Under the pieces are notes generated by a model. It saw only the letters and a list, made by a program, of their open reading frames with translations. It did no database searches and was not told the DNA's origin. The position numbers were made by a program, and so were the translations under genes. From [Flexibacter] sp. ATCC 35208 (lineage in GTDB: Bacteria > Bacteroidota > Bacteroidia > Chitinophagales > Chitinophagaceae): a DNA stretch of 64,000 bases. Of the stretch, positions 25,370 to 35,032 are shown piece by piece. How positions within the stretch are numbered: position 1 is the stretch's first letter; the number at the start of each line of letters is the position of its first letter. The stretch covers positions 281,573 to 345,572 of the forward strand of contig NZ_MTKN01000001.1 in NCBI RefSeq assembly GCF_001975825.1. Reading direction: 5' to 3'.

Positions 25370-27019
25370 CTACACCAGCATTGTAACCGGGTTTTCCAAG
25401 TAACCTTTCAGTGTTGCCAGGAACTTCGCACCTACAGATCCATCTACACTACGGTGATCACAGCTCAGGGTCAGTTTCATGATATTAACAGCCTTAAACT
25501 GTCCTTTTTCAGATACTACTGTTTCCTTGATACCACCAACAGCCAGGATTGCAGAATCCGGAGGATTGATGATTGCAGTGAATTCATCGATACCCATCAT
25601 ACCCAGGTTAGAGATAGTGAAGGTATTACCAGTGAAGTCCTGTGGTTGGAGTTTCTTGTTCTTAGCCTTGTCGTACAGCCCTTTAGCATCAGCTGCGATC
25701 TGGCTCAGAGATTTCTGATCAGCGAAGCGGATAACCGGTACGATCAGACCATCTTCGATCGCTACAGCGGAACCGATGTGTATGTGGTGGTTCTGGCGGA
25801 TGAAATCACCCATCCAGCTGCTATTCACATCAGGATGCTGACGCAGGGCCAGGGCAGCTGCTTTGATCACCATATCATTGAAGGAGATCTTAACAGGAGA
25901 TACCTCGTTAATTGCTTTACGGGCATCCATTGCCTTGTCCATATTTACATCTACTTTCAGGTAGAAGTGAGGAGCAGAGAATTTGCTTTCGCTCAGGCGT
26001 TTAGCGATAATTTTACGCATCTGAGTAAGCTGAATATCTGTGTAACCTTCCTGACCGGCAGGTGCAAAAGCAGGCGCTGTTTTCGCAGCAGCAGCAGCAG
26101 GTGCAGAAGCGGTGGTGGTAGCAGCAGGTGCAGCAGATGGAACGAATCCGTCCACATCTTTCTTCACGATTCTACCGTTATCGCCGGAACCAGGTACTTT
26201 ATTGATATCGATACCTTTTTCCTGAGCCAGTTTCTTAGCCAGCGGAGATGCTTTCACACGACCGTTAGCGTCAGCAGCAGCTTCAGGAGTTGCTGTCGGA
26301 GCTACATTTGCAGCAGGAGCAGCAGTTTGAGCGGCAGGAGCAGAAGCGGCAGCAGCTGGTTTAGCACCACCCTGACCTTCAGCGGCCAGGATAGCTTCCA
26401 CATTTGTACCTTTCTTACCTACGATAGCGATGATACCATTTACTTTGGCAGCATCACCTTCTTTTACGCCTACATATAATAATTCACCGTCAGCGTAACC
26501 AATTACTTCCATGGTTGCCTTGTCGGTTTCCACTTCAGCCAGTACGTCATCGCTTTTCACGGTTTCGCCTACTTTCTTATTCCAGGCAACGATTTTACCT
26601 TCTGTCATCGTATCGCTCAGGAGCGGCATACGGATTACAGTTGCATTTTTCAGAGCCTCTGCAGCAGCTGCATTATCAGCAGCAGGAGCTGGTGCCGGAG
26701 CTTCCTGTTGTGCAGGTGCAGGTGCGGCAGCCGGAGCTGGCGCTGGAGCACCACCACCCAGTAAAGACTGGAAGTCTTCACCCGGTTTACCAACAATAGC
26801 TATTACTTCATTTACTTTAGCAGCCTTTCCCTTCTCTACACCTATATATAATAACGTACCCTCTACATATCCCATCACTTCCATGGTGGCCTTATCAGTT
26901 TCCACCTCAGCAATTACATCGTCTGCTTTTACGGTATCGCCTACCTTTTTATGCCATTCCGCGATCACCCCTTCTGTCATCGTGTCACTCAAAAGGGGCA
27001 TTCTGATAACTTCTGCCAT
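25370..27019 (-). CDS. pdhC: Pyruvate dehydrogenase E2, dihydrolipoamide acetyltransferase
   Basis: 549 residues from ATG 27019 (MAEVIRMPLLSDTMTEG). Two lipoyl domains are present, each with an ETDKATMEV lipoylation loop; the second follows a PA-rich linker. Then come the peripheral subunit-binding domain (VKASPLAKKLAQEKGIDINKVPGSGDNGRIVKKDV), another Ala-rich linker, and the catalytic domain ending CDHRSVDGSVGAKFL, whose His and Asp are the acetyl-transfer residues. It joins pyruvate oxidation to acetyl-CoA, as the complex core. No E1 or E3 gene lies next to it. Two nearly identical lipoyl modules are normal for this family. Confidence 0.95.
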   Translation of the reverse strand: MAEVIRMPLLSDTMTEGVIAEWHKKVGDTVKADDVIAEVETDKATMEVMGYVEGTLLYIGVEKGKAAKVNEVIAIVGKPGEDFQSLLGGGAPAPAPAAAPAPAQQEAPAPAPAADNAAAAEALKNATVIRMPLLSDTMTEGKIVAWNKKVGETVKSDDVLAEVETDKATMEVIGYADGELLYVGVKEGDAAKVNGIIAIVGKKGTNVEAILAAEGQGGAKPAAAASAPAAQTAAPAANVAPTATPEAAADANGRVKASPLAKKLAQEKGIDINKVPGSGDNGRIVKKDVDGFVPSAAPAATTTASAPAAAAAKTAPAFAPAGQEGYTDIQLTQMRKIIAKRLSESKFSAPHFYLKVDVNMDKAMDARKAINEVSPVKISFNDMVIKAAALALRQHPDVNSSWMGDFIRQNHHIHIGSAVAIEDGLIVPVIRFADQKSLSQIAADAKGLYDKAKNKKLQPQDFTGNTFTISNLGMMGIDEFTAIINPPDSAILAVGGIKETVVSEKGQFKAVNIMKLTLSCDHRSVDGSVGAKFLATLKGYLENPVTMLV

Positions 27020-27040
27020 AGTATTTTTCCAAATTTTGCT

Positions 27041-27048
27041 CAAACCTA
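27041..27048 (-). promoter_or_regulatory. Promoter -7 box of the E2 gene
   Basis: TAGGTTTG on the minus strand with a TTTC about 19 bp upstream; leader about 20 nt to ATG 27019. Confidence 0.6.
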
Positions 27049-27107
27049 CAAAAGAATTGCGAATTGTGAAAGTCGTATTCGTGATCTTCTGCTGATTATA
27101 AACAGTA

Positions 27108-29153
27108 TTAAAAATCGAGTTCCAAATTTAGTTTGTCTTTCAACTCTTTCACAAGTGGATATTTTTCTACCATCTTCGCAAATTTCTCACGGCTGGATAA
27201 AGGCGCAGGGCCAATATCCGCAGTTTGCTGTGATTCGTCGAGATGTAATGTCAGTACTAGCCCGTTGTTTCGGAACTTCTCTTTGAAGAAAGCCGAGATG
27301 GACAATTTTTCTTCTTCCATGAAGCGGAATTGGACAATATTTCTGCTGGTAATTCCGATCTCTTCAGCTCCGTTCATGGAGATTGCAGCCAGTTGTAAGT
27401 TGCTTACGACTGTCATTTTGTTAGCCTGACGGAAACGGTCGATAAATTCTTCCCAGTATACATGCAGGGCACCCAGGGTCATCGGAATGATTTCCTGTTT
27501 GGTCTCAGTGGATTGCGATGCAGCGAAGGCCTGCTTCATGGCTGCCAGACCTGTTAACTTTGGCACATTGGCCGCTGGTTGGGCAGGTTTGGAAGTTGCT
27601 TGTCCGGAAGAGGTCTGCGCAGGTGTTGCATGTCCGGGAGCTGTTTGAGTATTTGCTGCTTGTCCGGAAGCTGCTTGAGAATAAGTAGTCTGTCCGGAGG
27701 GTGTCTGAGAATTCGTTTGTCCGGAAGCGGTCTGAGAATACGCAGCCTGTCCTGAAGCAGTTTGAGAGTTCGTTTGTCCGGGAGCTGTTTGAGAATACCC
27801 AGTTTGCCCTGAGGCAGTTTGAGAATGCGGCTGTCCGGAACTCGTCTGAGAAGAATTATATGAAGTATTCTGTGTTGGTGTATTTTCTATAGTAAGCTTT
27901 GGCTCATTGGCAGCGATTGATGCACTTGTAGCCGGCTGGCCTGCTTTGGCAGGTGTGGCTTGTGCGATCGGTGCCCGGAGCTTTTGCGGTGCAGAACCGT
28001 CAGCTACCAGTTTTTTTTTTACTACCTCACCGGTTTGGTCATCGCTGACTAAGTTCACAGCCTGTTGCAGGAAACAAAGTTTGATCAGCGCCATTTCCAC
28101 ATGAAGCCGTTTGTTGCGCGCCATGCGGTAGTTGATTTCCGTTTCGTTCAGCAGGTGGAGGGCGGTGATCAGGTAAGATGGACTCAGTTTGCCGGATAAC
28201 TGGCGGTAGCGGTCTTTCAGGTTACCACTTACTTCTACCAGGTGGAGGACTTTGTCTTCCTTGCACAACAGGAGGTTGCGGAGGAATTCGGCCCAGCCAT
28301 TGAGGAAGTTGTCTCCTTCGAAACCTTTCTGAAGGATTTCGTCAAAGATGAGGAGGGCAGCAGCTACGTCCTGTTGCAGTACTCCATCCATGAGTTTGAA
28401 GAAATAATCATAGTCAAGGATGTTGAGGTGTTCCAGGGTATTCTGGTAGGTAAGCTTTCCGCCGGTGAAGGAGACGATTTTATCCAGGGTACTGAGCGAG
28501 TCACGCATACAGCCATCGGTCTTTTGCGCTACGAGGTGCAGGGCATCTCCTTCGGCCTGAATGTGTTCTTTCTGACAGATTTCCTGTAAGTGATCCACGG
28601 TATCCTGAATGGTGATGCGCTTGAAATCGAAGATCTGGCATCGGCTCAGGATAGTGGGGAGGATTTTATGTTTTTCGGTGGTAGCCAGTATGAATATTGC
28701 ATAGGAGGGGGGTTCTTCCAGCGTTTTCAGGAATGCGTTGAACGCGGAGGAACTGAGCATGTGTACCTCATCTATGATATAGATTTTATATTTACCCGCT
28801 TGAGGAGCAAAGCGTACCTGTTCTACAAGGGTACGGATGTCATCTACTGAGTTGTTGGAGGCGGCATCTAATTCATGGATGTTGAAAGAGCTACCTTCGT
28901 TGAATGAAACGCAGGAGTGACATTGGTTGCAGGCTTCGCCATCGGGTTGGAGATTTTCGCAGTTGATGGTTTTTGCCAGGATACGGGCACAGGTGGTTTT
29001 TCCCACACCGCGTGGACCGCAGAACAAAAAGGCATGCGCAAGTTGGTTGTTGCGGATGGCGTTTTTGAGTGTGGTGGTAATGTGGGATTGTCCTACTACT
29101 GTAGAAAAGTTCTGTGGTCTGTATTTACGGGCAGAAACGATAAAATTCTCCAT
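27108..29153 (-). CDS. dnaX: DNA polymerase III subunit gamma/tau
   Basis: 681 residues from ATG 29153. Clamp-loader AAA+ domain: Walker A GPRGVGKTTCA (46-56), zinc-binding CNQCHSC cluster with the upstream Cys, IIDEVHMLS, and the arginine-finger SRC. Domain III follows. A repeat-rich linker (about 434-519; 27597-27854) made of SQTASGQ modules separates it from a C-terminal domain that probably binds the polymerase (MKQAFAAS...LHVYWEEFIDRFR). It loads the beta clamp. Confidence 0.95.
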   Translation of the reverse strand: MENFIVSARKYRPQNFSTVVGQSHITTTLKNAIRNNQLAHAFLFCGPRGVGKTTCARILAKTINCENLQPDGEACNQCHSCVSFNEGSSFNIHELDAASNNSVDDIRTLVEQVRFAPQAGKYKIYIIDEVHMLSSSAFNAFLKTLEEPPSYAIFILATTEKHKILPTILSRCQIFDFKRITIQDTVDHLQEICQKEHIQAEGDALHLVAQKTDGCMRDSLSTLDKIVSFTGGKLTYQNTLEHLNILDYDYFFKLMDGVLQQDVAAALLIFDEILQKGFEGDNFLNGWAEFLRNLLLCKEDKVLHLVEVSGNLKDRYRQLSGKLSPSYLITALHLLNETEINYRMARNKRLHVEMALIKLCFLQQAVNLVSDDQTGEVVKKKLVADGSAPQKLRAPIAQATPAKAGQPATSASIAANEPKLTIENTPTQNTSYNSSQTSSGQPHSQTASGQTGYSQTAPGQTNSQTASGQAAYSQTASGQTNSQTPSGQTTYSQAASGQAANTQTAPGHATPAQTSSGQATSKPAQPAANVPKLTGLAAMKQAFAASQSTETKQEIIPMTLGALHVYWEEFIDRFRQANKMTVVSNLQLAAISMNGAEEIGITSRNIVQFRFMEEEKLSISAFFKEKFRNNGLVLTLHLDESQQTADIGPAPLSSREKFAKMVEKYPLVKELKDKLNLELDF
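27597..27854 (-). repeat. Intragenic tandem repeats in the DnaX linker
   Basis: About nine degenerate modules of 9-11 codons (SQTASGQ followed by TN, AAY or TGY) between domain III and the C-terminal domain. The reading frame is kept throughout. Copy number probably varies among strains. Confidence 0.85.
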
Positions 29154-29229
29154 ATTCAAAGGCTATTCACGAAGGCCGAAAGTACAGAAAATTCAGGAGA
29201 AATGGTGAAAAGAGGGATGGGGGATATAA

Positions 29230-31344
29230 TTACAACACCGCTTCTAACCACGCCTTTTTCATCAGGATGATGCAATTATTATATTGATCCATCACTGTAG
29301 TACTAATTTCATGCAGATTTGTAATCTCCTCCATAATTGGCTCATTCCCCTTAACATAATTGTAATTGTACCTGAGGAAATGACTGATCTTTTCCTGCAA
29401 AGCACCTTCCCAACCCGTTGTTACTTCCGGAATTTGTTTCAGGCGGAGGAGGATCTTCTTTAATAAAGCTCCTTCATCAATCAGGCTATCAAAATATGGT
29501 TGGGCACTTACTACCGTCAGACCCTGTTCACTGAATAGTGAGCTGACATTATGAAGGATCCTTGCGACAATATCATTTAGTTGCCAGCAGGTAGCCTGGT
29601 GTTCCAGTAATGTGTGATATTGTTCCTGTATTTTTTGTGCATAGGCAGGATCTTTCTGAAAAATGATGGTATAATGGTATTTTATCGCCTGTGTATCATG
29701 GGCCAGTAGCCATTCTGTATCCTGCCGGATACTGGATTGCAGTTTAGCACGTACTTTGCCGGCAGCAGTAACCGGATATTGTTTGCCTTCAAATTCAAAA
29801 TACCTCGTTTTAATTTGTCCCTGCTGTATTGCATGCAAGGTATCGGCATCCTGCATATCCCTGAAATAAGCGCGCAAACGCTGGACTTTGTTTTCTGAGT
29901 ATAAAGTGGAAACGGAGAGTGTCGCCATCTGTTCATCTGACAAGGGGGTAATATTCCCCTCAGGCAAAATTGGCAATGGGCGGTTGTCATAATACTCATT
30001 GAAAATCGCCGGCATTGAGTAATCTTTGATTCGGGTGGCTGTATCTGCGATGAAGTTTTCTACCGGATAGGGTGCATATTCAGCGGATGGCTGAATAAAA
30101 GATTGACTGAGTAAGGAGGACATATGCTCCTGTAGCTCTTCTGCATGTTGAAAAAGGTGCCATGCACTTTCTCCTTTGATGGTTTTGCTGATATTCGCTG
30201 CCATGTAACGTTGTTCCCGTTCTTCGCGGGAAGGATGAGTGGCCCATTGATCGGGTAATTGTACCCTGCTTAGCAGGAATGAACTAAAGTAATTATCTGT
30301 CACCAGTGGTAACTGGTGTGCATCCAGTGCTATTTCGTGTTGGGTGGCATATAGCCGGATCAATGATCTGTGTACTTCATAAATATTTCCAAAGCGACGT
30401 TGCTGCCGTGCCATTTCAGGAAGTTGCAGCAAACAATGCTCATAAAAGAACCCACTTATTTCCAGCCTGCGCATGGCGGAAATGGCTGCATCTGTACCAG
30501 CTACTGTCAGTGCTACTGCATCTGCATGAAATTCCATTTCTCTTCTCAGGCGCATGTACTGTTTGTTGACAATACTGTACATGAGTCGTAATGCTTTTTG
30601 TATATCGCTTACGATGCGGAGATTGATGTGGGCCAGAAGTGCAAATACGATCCACCTGCTGGAAATCCAGCTCATGGTTTTGTGCCAGCTCTGGTTTTCG
30701 TAGAGCATGTTGTAGATCATCCTGTTTACGGTGTACACATAGCTGGCGAGTTTCATACTACGCTGTGAAAAATGACCGAATTCGTGTGCGATGGCCATGC
30801 TGAATTCACTTACGTTCAGACTGTTTACAAGTCCTAAACCTATTTCCAGTTTTTTGCCAACAGGCCAGAACATGTTCATGAATTTTACCGGATAAATGAC
30901 TGCGGCATTTACACCGGGGGCGAGGTACACTTTTTTAGGGAAGCGGGTTTTGGTCGATCGAGCAATTTGTTGGAGGCAGTCGAAAAGTGCCGGCTGTTCT
31001 TTGCGTGTGATGGGAATGCGGAGTGAAAGGTCCTGGTGCTGGCGGGTAAAGAGGAACTTGATCAGGAACAACACCTGCATAATACCCATGAAAATTATTC
31101 CTAGTCCTGCGATGAACATGAATACAGATAAGATGGTGATGGGGTGGAGCGGGGCGAACATGATAAGACTGACGCCTGCCCAGAGAAAAATGGCGGCGAG
31201 TATACCTGCATAGATGAGCAGAAGACCATAGGTGATGAAGAATAGCAGGATGCTTCCCATCATTTTGAGAACCTGCAATCTGAATGATCCTGCAGGCGGG
31301 ACGGTCGTGGTGTTTTCGGAACTGGCCGAAAAGAAGCTGGACAT
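29230..31344 (-). CDS. M48-family membrane metalloprotease
   Basis: 704 residues from ATG 31344; an in-frame TTG at 31356 is less likely. Two hydrophobic blocks near residues 30-65 and 70-100 form membrane segments. The HEFGH zinc motif is at 187-191 and the third ligand is probably the Glu in RREMEFHADAVAL. A large (about 400-residue) C-terminal part without recognised domains follows, larger than in HtpX. Such enzymes degrade misfolded membrane proteins. The gene stands alone, 76 bp beyond the dnaX start on the same strand, so it lies upstream of dnaX. Confidence 0.85.
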   Translation of the reverse strand: MSSFFSASSENTTTVPPAGSFRLQVLKMMGSILLFFITYGLLLIYAGILAAIFLWAGVSLIMFAPLHPITILSVFMFIAGLGIIFMGIMQVLFLIKFLFTRQHQDLSLRIPITRKEQPALFDCLQQIARSTKTRFPKKVYLAPGVNAAVIYPVKFMNMFWPVGKKLEIGLGLVNSLNVSEFSMAIAHEFGHFSQRSMKLASYVYTVNRMIYNMLYENQSWHKTMSWISSRWIVFALLAHINLRIVSDIQKALRLMYSIVNKQYMRLRREMEFHADAVALTVAGTDAAISAMRRLEISGFFYEHCLLQLPEMARQQRRFGNIYEVHRSLIRLYATQHEIALDAHQLPLVTDNYFSSFLLSRVQLPDQWATHPSREEREQRYMAANISKTIKGESAWHLFQHAEELQEHMSSLLSQSFIQPSAEYAPYPVENFIADTATRIKDYSMPAIFNEYYDNRPLPILPEGNITPLSDEQMATLSVSTLYSENKVQRLRAYFRDMQDADTLHAIQQGQIKTRYFEFEGKQYPVTAAGKVRAKLQSSIRQDTEWLLAHDTQAIKYHYTIIFQKDPAYAQKIQEQYHTLLEHQATCWQLNDIVARILHNVSSLFSEQGLTVVSAQPYFDSLIDEGALLKKILLRLKQIPEVTTGWEGALQEKISHFLRYNYNYVKGNEPIMEEITNLHEISTTVMDQYNNCIILMKKAWLEAVL

Positions 31345-31583
31345 AGTTACAAGCAAGTTAGCATTATGATTGCTGAATAAATATAACTCTATTTTGATAA
31401 GTAGAGATGGGGAATGAGAGAATTTGAGAAAAGCAGCATGGAAGATTTTTCTTTTTTGGCTGGCACTCTCAGCAATGAATTGGCCATAAATAAATAAATC
31501 GCTACCTTAATATCAGCTAAAGCACCACAGAACGGACCATAATTATCATGTAGCAAGCAATCATTTTAATATTTCAATTTCTT

Positions 31584-32912
31584 ATGATGTCGCGGATGGT
31601 CGCACCCAGGTTGACCTCATGTATTGTACCCCTTTTGGTGCAATCACCCGATAGCATTATTGTCATAGCACTATTATTTCTATTAATAGCCAGTGGAGCT
31701 ATTGTCATGATCTATCGCCTGCGGATGCAATTAAACAAAGCACAATCTGCCTTGTCTGATTCTATGAAAGGCAAGCTGGATATGATTACAAATTTCAACA
31801 GGGAAATACGCACGCCACTCAATGCTGTCATCGGCATGAGTGAACAGCTTTCTCATACCCTACTGGATAAGGAACAACGTGAACTCATGTATTCTATTGA
31901 ACATGCTACAGGTAAGCTGTTGCGCATCATGAACAATGCACAGGAAGTATATAACCTGACAAATGGTGAGGTACAATTGAATTCACACCCTTTTGAAGTA
32001 TACGCTGCCTTTCATGCAGTGACTGAAGAAAAACGAAAAGCTGCTTTGGAAAAAGGATTATACTTTGATGCTCTTTATGAAGGCGATCAATACCTGCGTG
32101 TACAGGGTGATGAACAACGTCTGAAACAGGTGATACTACACCTGGTTGAAAACGCTATCAGATATACTACGCTGGGAGGTATACAGGTTATACTGCGTGT
32201 GTCAAAAACTGCTGAAGATAAAGTGTTGGTAAGAGCAGAGGTTAAAGATACTGGTATGGGTATTCCTATAAACATGCTTCCTCATCTATTCGGATTTTAT
32301 AGTTTAGCACGTCCTCCGCAAATGGCGTCGGTGAGTGGAACGGGATTAGGCTTAGCTATTATTCAGCGTATTCTGCACCTGCATGGAACAAATATAAAAG
32401 TTGAAAGTACGCCAGGCAAAGGCAGCACTTTTGCATTTGAAATTTTATACCAGCTATCGGATGCCCAGATGACTTTGATTACGCGCAGGGAGCTGGAGGA
32501 TATGACCGGCAGCTTTATGGAAGGCAGGAATATTCTGGTGGCGGATGATCAGGAGATGAATTTGTTATTACTTACACATATTCTAAGCCGTTGGAAATGT
32601 AATTTTGATAAGGCTGCGAATGGTATTGAGGCATATGAATTATTCTCTTTGCACGATTATGATCTGGTGCTGCTGGATGTACAGATGCCGGGGATGACAG
32701 GGGTGGAAGTCGTGAAGAAAATCAGGGAGGATAGGGATGTGGCGAAAGCCAGCGTGCCAGTGCTGGCTATTACTGCTGATATTACGATTACGGAGAATAG
32801 CCGGTATAGAGATTTAGGATTTAATGATTGTATGTTGAAGCCTTTCAGGGAAAGGGATATTTACAACACTATTATCAGACATTTACCTCCAGCGGGTGTA
32901 AAGGTATTATAA
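31584..32912 (+). CDS. Hybrid sensor kinase with receiver domain, missing its phospho-acceptor His
   Basis: 442 residues. A single N-terminal membrane helix (about 24-44), a short linker and a HisKA-like region, then the ATPase domain: N box ENAIRYT (189-195), G1 KDTGMGIP, F/G2 SGTGLGLAI, followed by a receiver with DD (321-322), phospho-Asp365 in LLDVQMPG and Lys419. The H box is NREIRTPLN where SHEIRTPLN is expected, so the acceptor His is Arg73. There is no sensor domain of its own. It may act as a pseudokinase, a phosphatase or a scaffold; autophosphorylation by the normal route seems impossible. It is a single gene. Confidence 0.88.
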   Translation: MMSRMVAPRLTSCIVPLLVQSPDSIIVIALLFLLIASGAIVMIYRLRMQLNKAQSALSDSMKGKLDMITNFNREIRTPLNAVIGMSEQLSHTLLDKEQRELMYSIEHATGKLLRIMNNAQEVYNLTNGEVQLNSHPFEVYAAFHAVTEEKRKAALEKGLYFDALYEGDQYLRVQGDEQRLKQVILHLVENAIRYTTLGGIQVILRVSKTAEDKVLVRAEVKDTGMGIPINMLPHLFGFYSLARPPQMASVSGTGLGLAIIQRILHLHGTNIKVESTPGKGSTFAFEILYQLSDAQMTLITRRELEDMTGSFMEGRNILVADDQEMNLLLLTHILSRWKCNFDKAANGIEAYELFSLHDYDLVLLDVQMPGMTGVEVVKKIREDRDVAKASVPVLAITADITITENSRYRDLGFNDCMLKPFRERDIYNTIIRHLPPAGVKVL

Positions 32913-33050
32913 CCAGGGGCTGACTGTGGCTTATTTACAAGACCACTCTTTTTAGTTTGCATATGGCTTCCTATAGAGAATAATACAAGAATTTGCAGCT
33001 TGCATAGCAATGTCTGCTAAGAGAAGATTGTTTTTATAGGTAAAATAAAA

Positions 33051-33070
33051 GCTGGCCTAAAAAGACCAGC
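33051..33070. terminator. Bidirectional terminator between converging genes
   Basis: GCTGGCCT-AAAA-AGACCAGC, an 8-bp stem with one wobble pair, followed by a T-rich run, between the hybrid kinase and the minus-strand GNAT-like gene. Confidence 0.65.
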
Positions 33071-33135
33071 CTAAAAGTTTTATTTACTTTTTTTTCTCGG
33101 GGCTTGTTTTTCAACATAGAGGTCAGCCCCGTATG

Positions 33136-34299
33136 TTAACTCAGTAGTGGGTGACGTTTGAATTCTTTAGTTCTGTCAAAAAGATAACGGTAAGTCGTTA
33201 ACCTACGGGTGATGGTTGTTCCCAATCCTTCTGCCATATTGATCATTTTAGGATTGAAGTCGCCAATCCATTGCATCTCATACTTTTCATATTTCAGCTT
33301 GTGCTGGATAATAGCGCCACCTTCCAGGACCAGGTAAGCATCCGCACCTGTTCCCTGAAATTCAGGTATTATACCAAATAAGATCCCTGTAAATGTTTTG
33401 GTACCCCGGGTCATTTTCAACCAGAGGAGTTTGAGTATCTGTAAAGGACCAAATTTACCATTCAAGTGTTTGAAATACTCATTCAGGGAAGGCAGATTCA
33501 ACCAGGCGCCGATAGGTTCGTCGTTGTGATAAATGAACCATATGATTTTTTCATCCATCACAGGTTTCATCTGTTTAAACAACTTCAAGGCTTGCTGGAA
33601 GCCCATCTCCTTATTACCACCGTGGCCTGCCCAGGCTTTATTATACACATACACAAAGTCCTTTACATACTTTTCCATCCGGTTCTTTTTGAGATGGCTG
33701 GAAGAGAATGCAGGATCGGCTGCCATAGCGGCGTGGCGGTTATAAAACTTTTCCTGCACCTGCTCTTTTACATCCCGACCATAGCAATGCTGGTGGAAGA
33801 ATGGCAGGAAACCATAATTTTCCATCAGCTGCTTATAGTATGGCGGATTGAAGTTCATGGCATATAACGGCTCGTGGAAGCCTTCTACCAGTAATCCCCA
33901 CCAGTTGTTTCTTTCACCAAAGTTGATAGGGCCATCCATTGCTTCCATCCCTCTTTCTTTCAGCCAGTCACGGGCATGGTCAAAGAGGATGTTGGTAGCT
34001 TCCTGATCATTGATCACATCAAAGAAGCCTACACCACCTGTTGGTTGGGTATCTCCTTTGTTCTTATATTTCTTATTAACAAAAGCGGCGATACGGCCTA
34101 TCAGTTTGCCATTATCATCCTTCAGCACCCAGCGGATCAACTCTCCGTGACGGAATGCCTTGTTCTTTTTCGTATCAAACACCGCGTTGATATCCTTATC
34201 CAGGGGGCGAACCCATCCGGGAATATCTTTATTCAGCAGCACGTGAACGTCTAAAAACTGCTTTGCTGTGTGTTTATCATTTACAATCACCAGTTCCAT
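33136..34299 (-). CDS. GNAT-fold-like protein, function unknown
   Basis: 387 residues. The N-terminal half has an acetyltransferase-like pattern (LIGRIAAFVNKKYK, VGFFDVINDQEATNILFDHARDWLKERGM, MDGPINFGERNNWWGLLVEG). The second half contains IIWFIYHNDEPIGAWLNLPSLNEYF and a GIIPEFQGTGADAYLVLEGG segment resembling a GNAT acetyl-CoA loop. Proteins of this length in Bacteroidota are usually called GNAT family or hypothetical; I cannot name a substrate. It is a single gene with a possible -7 box 18 bp before the ATG. Confidence 0.6.
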   Translation of the reverse strand: MELVIVNDKHTAKQFLDVHVLLNKDIPGWVRPLDKDINAVFDTKKNKAFRHGELIRWVLKDDNGKLIGRIAAFVNKKYKNKGDTQPTGGVGFFDVINDQEATNILFDHARDWLKERGMEAMDGPINFGERNNWWGLLVEGFHEPLYAMNFNPPYYKQLMENYGFLPFFHQHCYGRDVKEQVQEKFYNRHAAMAADPAFSSSHLKKNRMEKYVKDFVYVYNKAWAGHGGNKEMGFQQALKLFKQMKPVMDEKIIWFIYHNDEPIGAWLNLPSLNEYFKHLNGKFGPLQILKLLWLKMTRGTKTFTGILFGIIPEFQGTGADAYLVLEGGAIIQHKLKYEKYEMQWIGDFNPKMINMAEGLGTTITRRLTTYRYLFDRTKEFKRHPLLS

Positions 34300-34660
34300 A
34301 GGGGAGATTTAGAGGTGCAAAAGTAACGATTGGTAAATATATATCGGCTTCTAAGAATTGGCAGGGCTAACATTTATTTTTCAAAAGATCAAATATAGCG
34401 TGAGGAAAGGGGGACTGGGATTTTGAGAGGAGGGAAGATTTGGTATGTGTTTAAGGAGTAGGGGGAAACTTATACTTTGAGAAGAGGTGAGATCTGGTAT
34501 ATGTGTAAGGAATAGGTGAGACTCGTATTTGGGGAAGAGATCAGGTATGCATTTAAGGAATAGGGGATATTTATACTTTGAGAAGAGGTGAGATCTGGTA
34601 TGTGTGTAAAGATTAGTTGATACAGGTATTTTGAGAAGAGGGAAAAGATCAGGTATGCAC
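34300..34660. other. Gene-free stretch largely made of tandem repeats
   Basis: Apart from the candidate promoter at 34318-34325, this stretch is filled by the five-unit repeat array that runs from 34421 into the end of the next minus-strand gene. No coding potential was seen. Confidence 0.7.
34318..34325 (-). promoter_or_regulatory. Candidate -7 element of the GNAT-fold-like gene
   Basis: TACTTTTG (minus strand) fits TAnnTTTG, 18 bp before the ATG. No clear -33 box. Confidence 0.45.
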
Positions 34661-34680
34661 TTAAGGAGTAGAAAGTAATT
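34421..34680 (-). repeat. Five-unit tandem repeat overlapping the 3' end of the adjacent gene
   Basis: Units of 48-54 bp start near 34421, 34475, 34528, 34576 and 34629. Each holds TTTGAGA(A)GAGG, GGTATG and a TTAAGGAGTAGGG-like segment. The last unit crosses the stop codon (34661-34663) of the minus-strand gene, and U1 and U3 keep a CCT-TAA (Pro-stop) end like that gene. Copies diverge by 10-30%. Confidence 0.85.
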
Positions 34681-35032
34681 GATTAGGACTGATAATAGGG
34701 AGGATCAGGCCTTTGAGCAATGTACCTTGTGTTTTGTCAAAGATGATGCCTCTGGCGGTGGAGTAAGCAATGCCAGCGAGAGTAATACCCAGGTCGCCAT
34801 CGGCAACGACTATTTTCTTTTCTTCATCGAATTCGACTAATTCTTCCAGGTTATCAACATGAAAAACAAATTCGTGTGTATAGCCTGCAGAGATGCCATT
34901 GAACTGATCGGCATCATCTAACCCCTGGATGCTTATTTCCAGAAATAACCTGACGATTTTATATTCTTTTTGGTATTGGGAGTCGATTTTAAAATTGTAG
35001 TTGTAACTGGAAGAAGTGGTTTCGTTTTCCAA
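34661..35032 (-). CDS. Hypothetical protein, N-terminal start uncertain
   Basis: At least 123 residues (MENETTSSSYNYNFKIDSQ ... IISPNQLLSTP), here begun at the TTG at 35032. I do not recognise the family. The same frame stays open for 20 more codons to 35092 (KNDASELYLIEITTLKANIG), which read like part of the protein, but no ATG lies in that frame; the nearby ATGs at 35088 and 35085 are out of frame. Either a non-ATG start is used or a frameshift exists near 35083. The divergent neighbour starts at 35108. The 3' end is inside a tandem repeat. Confidence 0.5.
   Translation of the reverse strand: MENETTSSSYNYNFKIDSQYQKEYKIVRLFLEISIQGLDDADQFNGISAGYTHEFVFHVDNLEELVEFDEEKKIVVADGDLGITLAGIAYSTARGIIFDKTQGTLLKGLILPIISPNQLLSTP

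Noticed and set aside
21014..34680. Possible CRISPR arrays at the tandem repeats
   Set aside because: Units follow each other directly with no variable spacers of constant size, and no cas genes are near.
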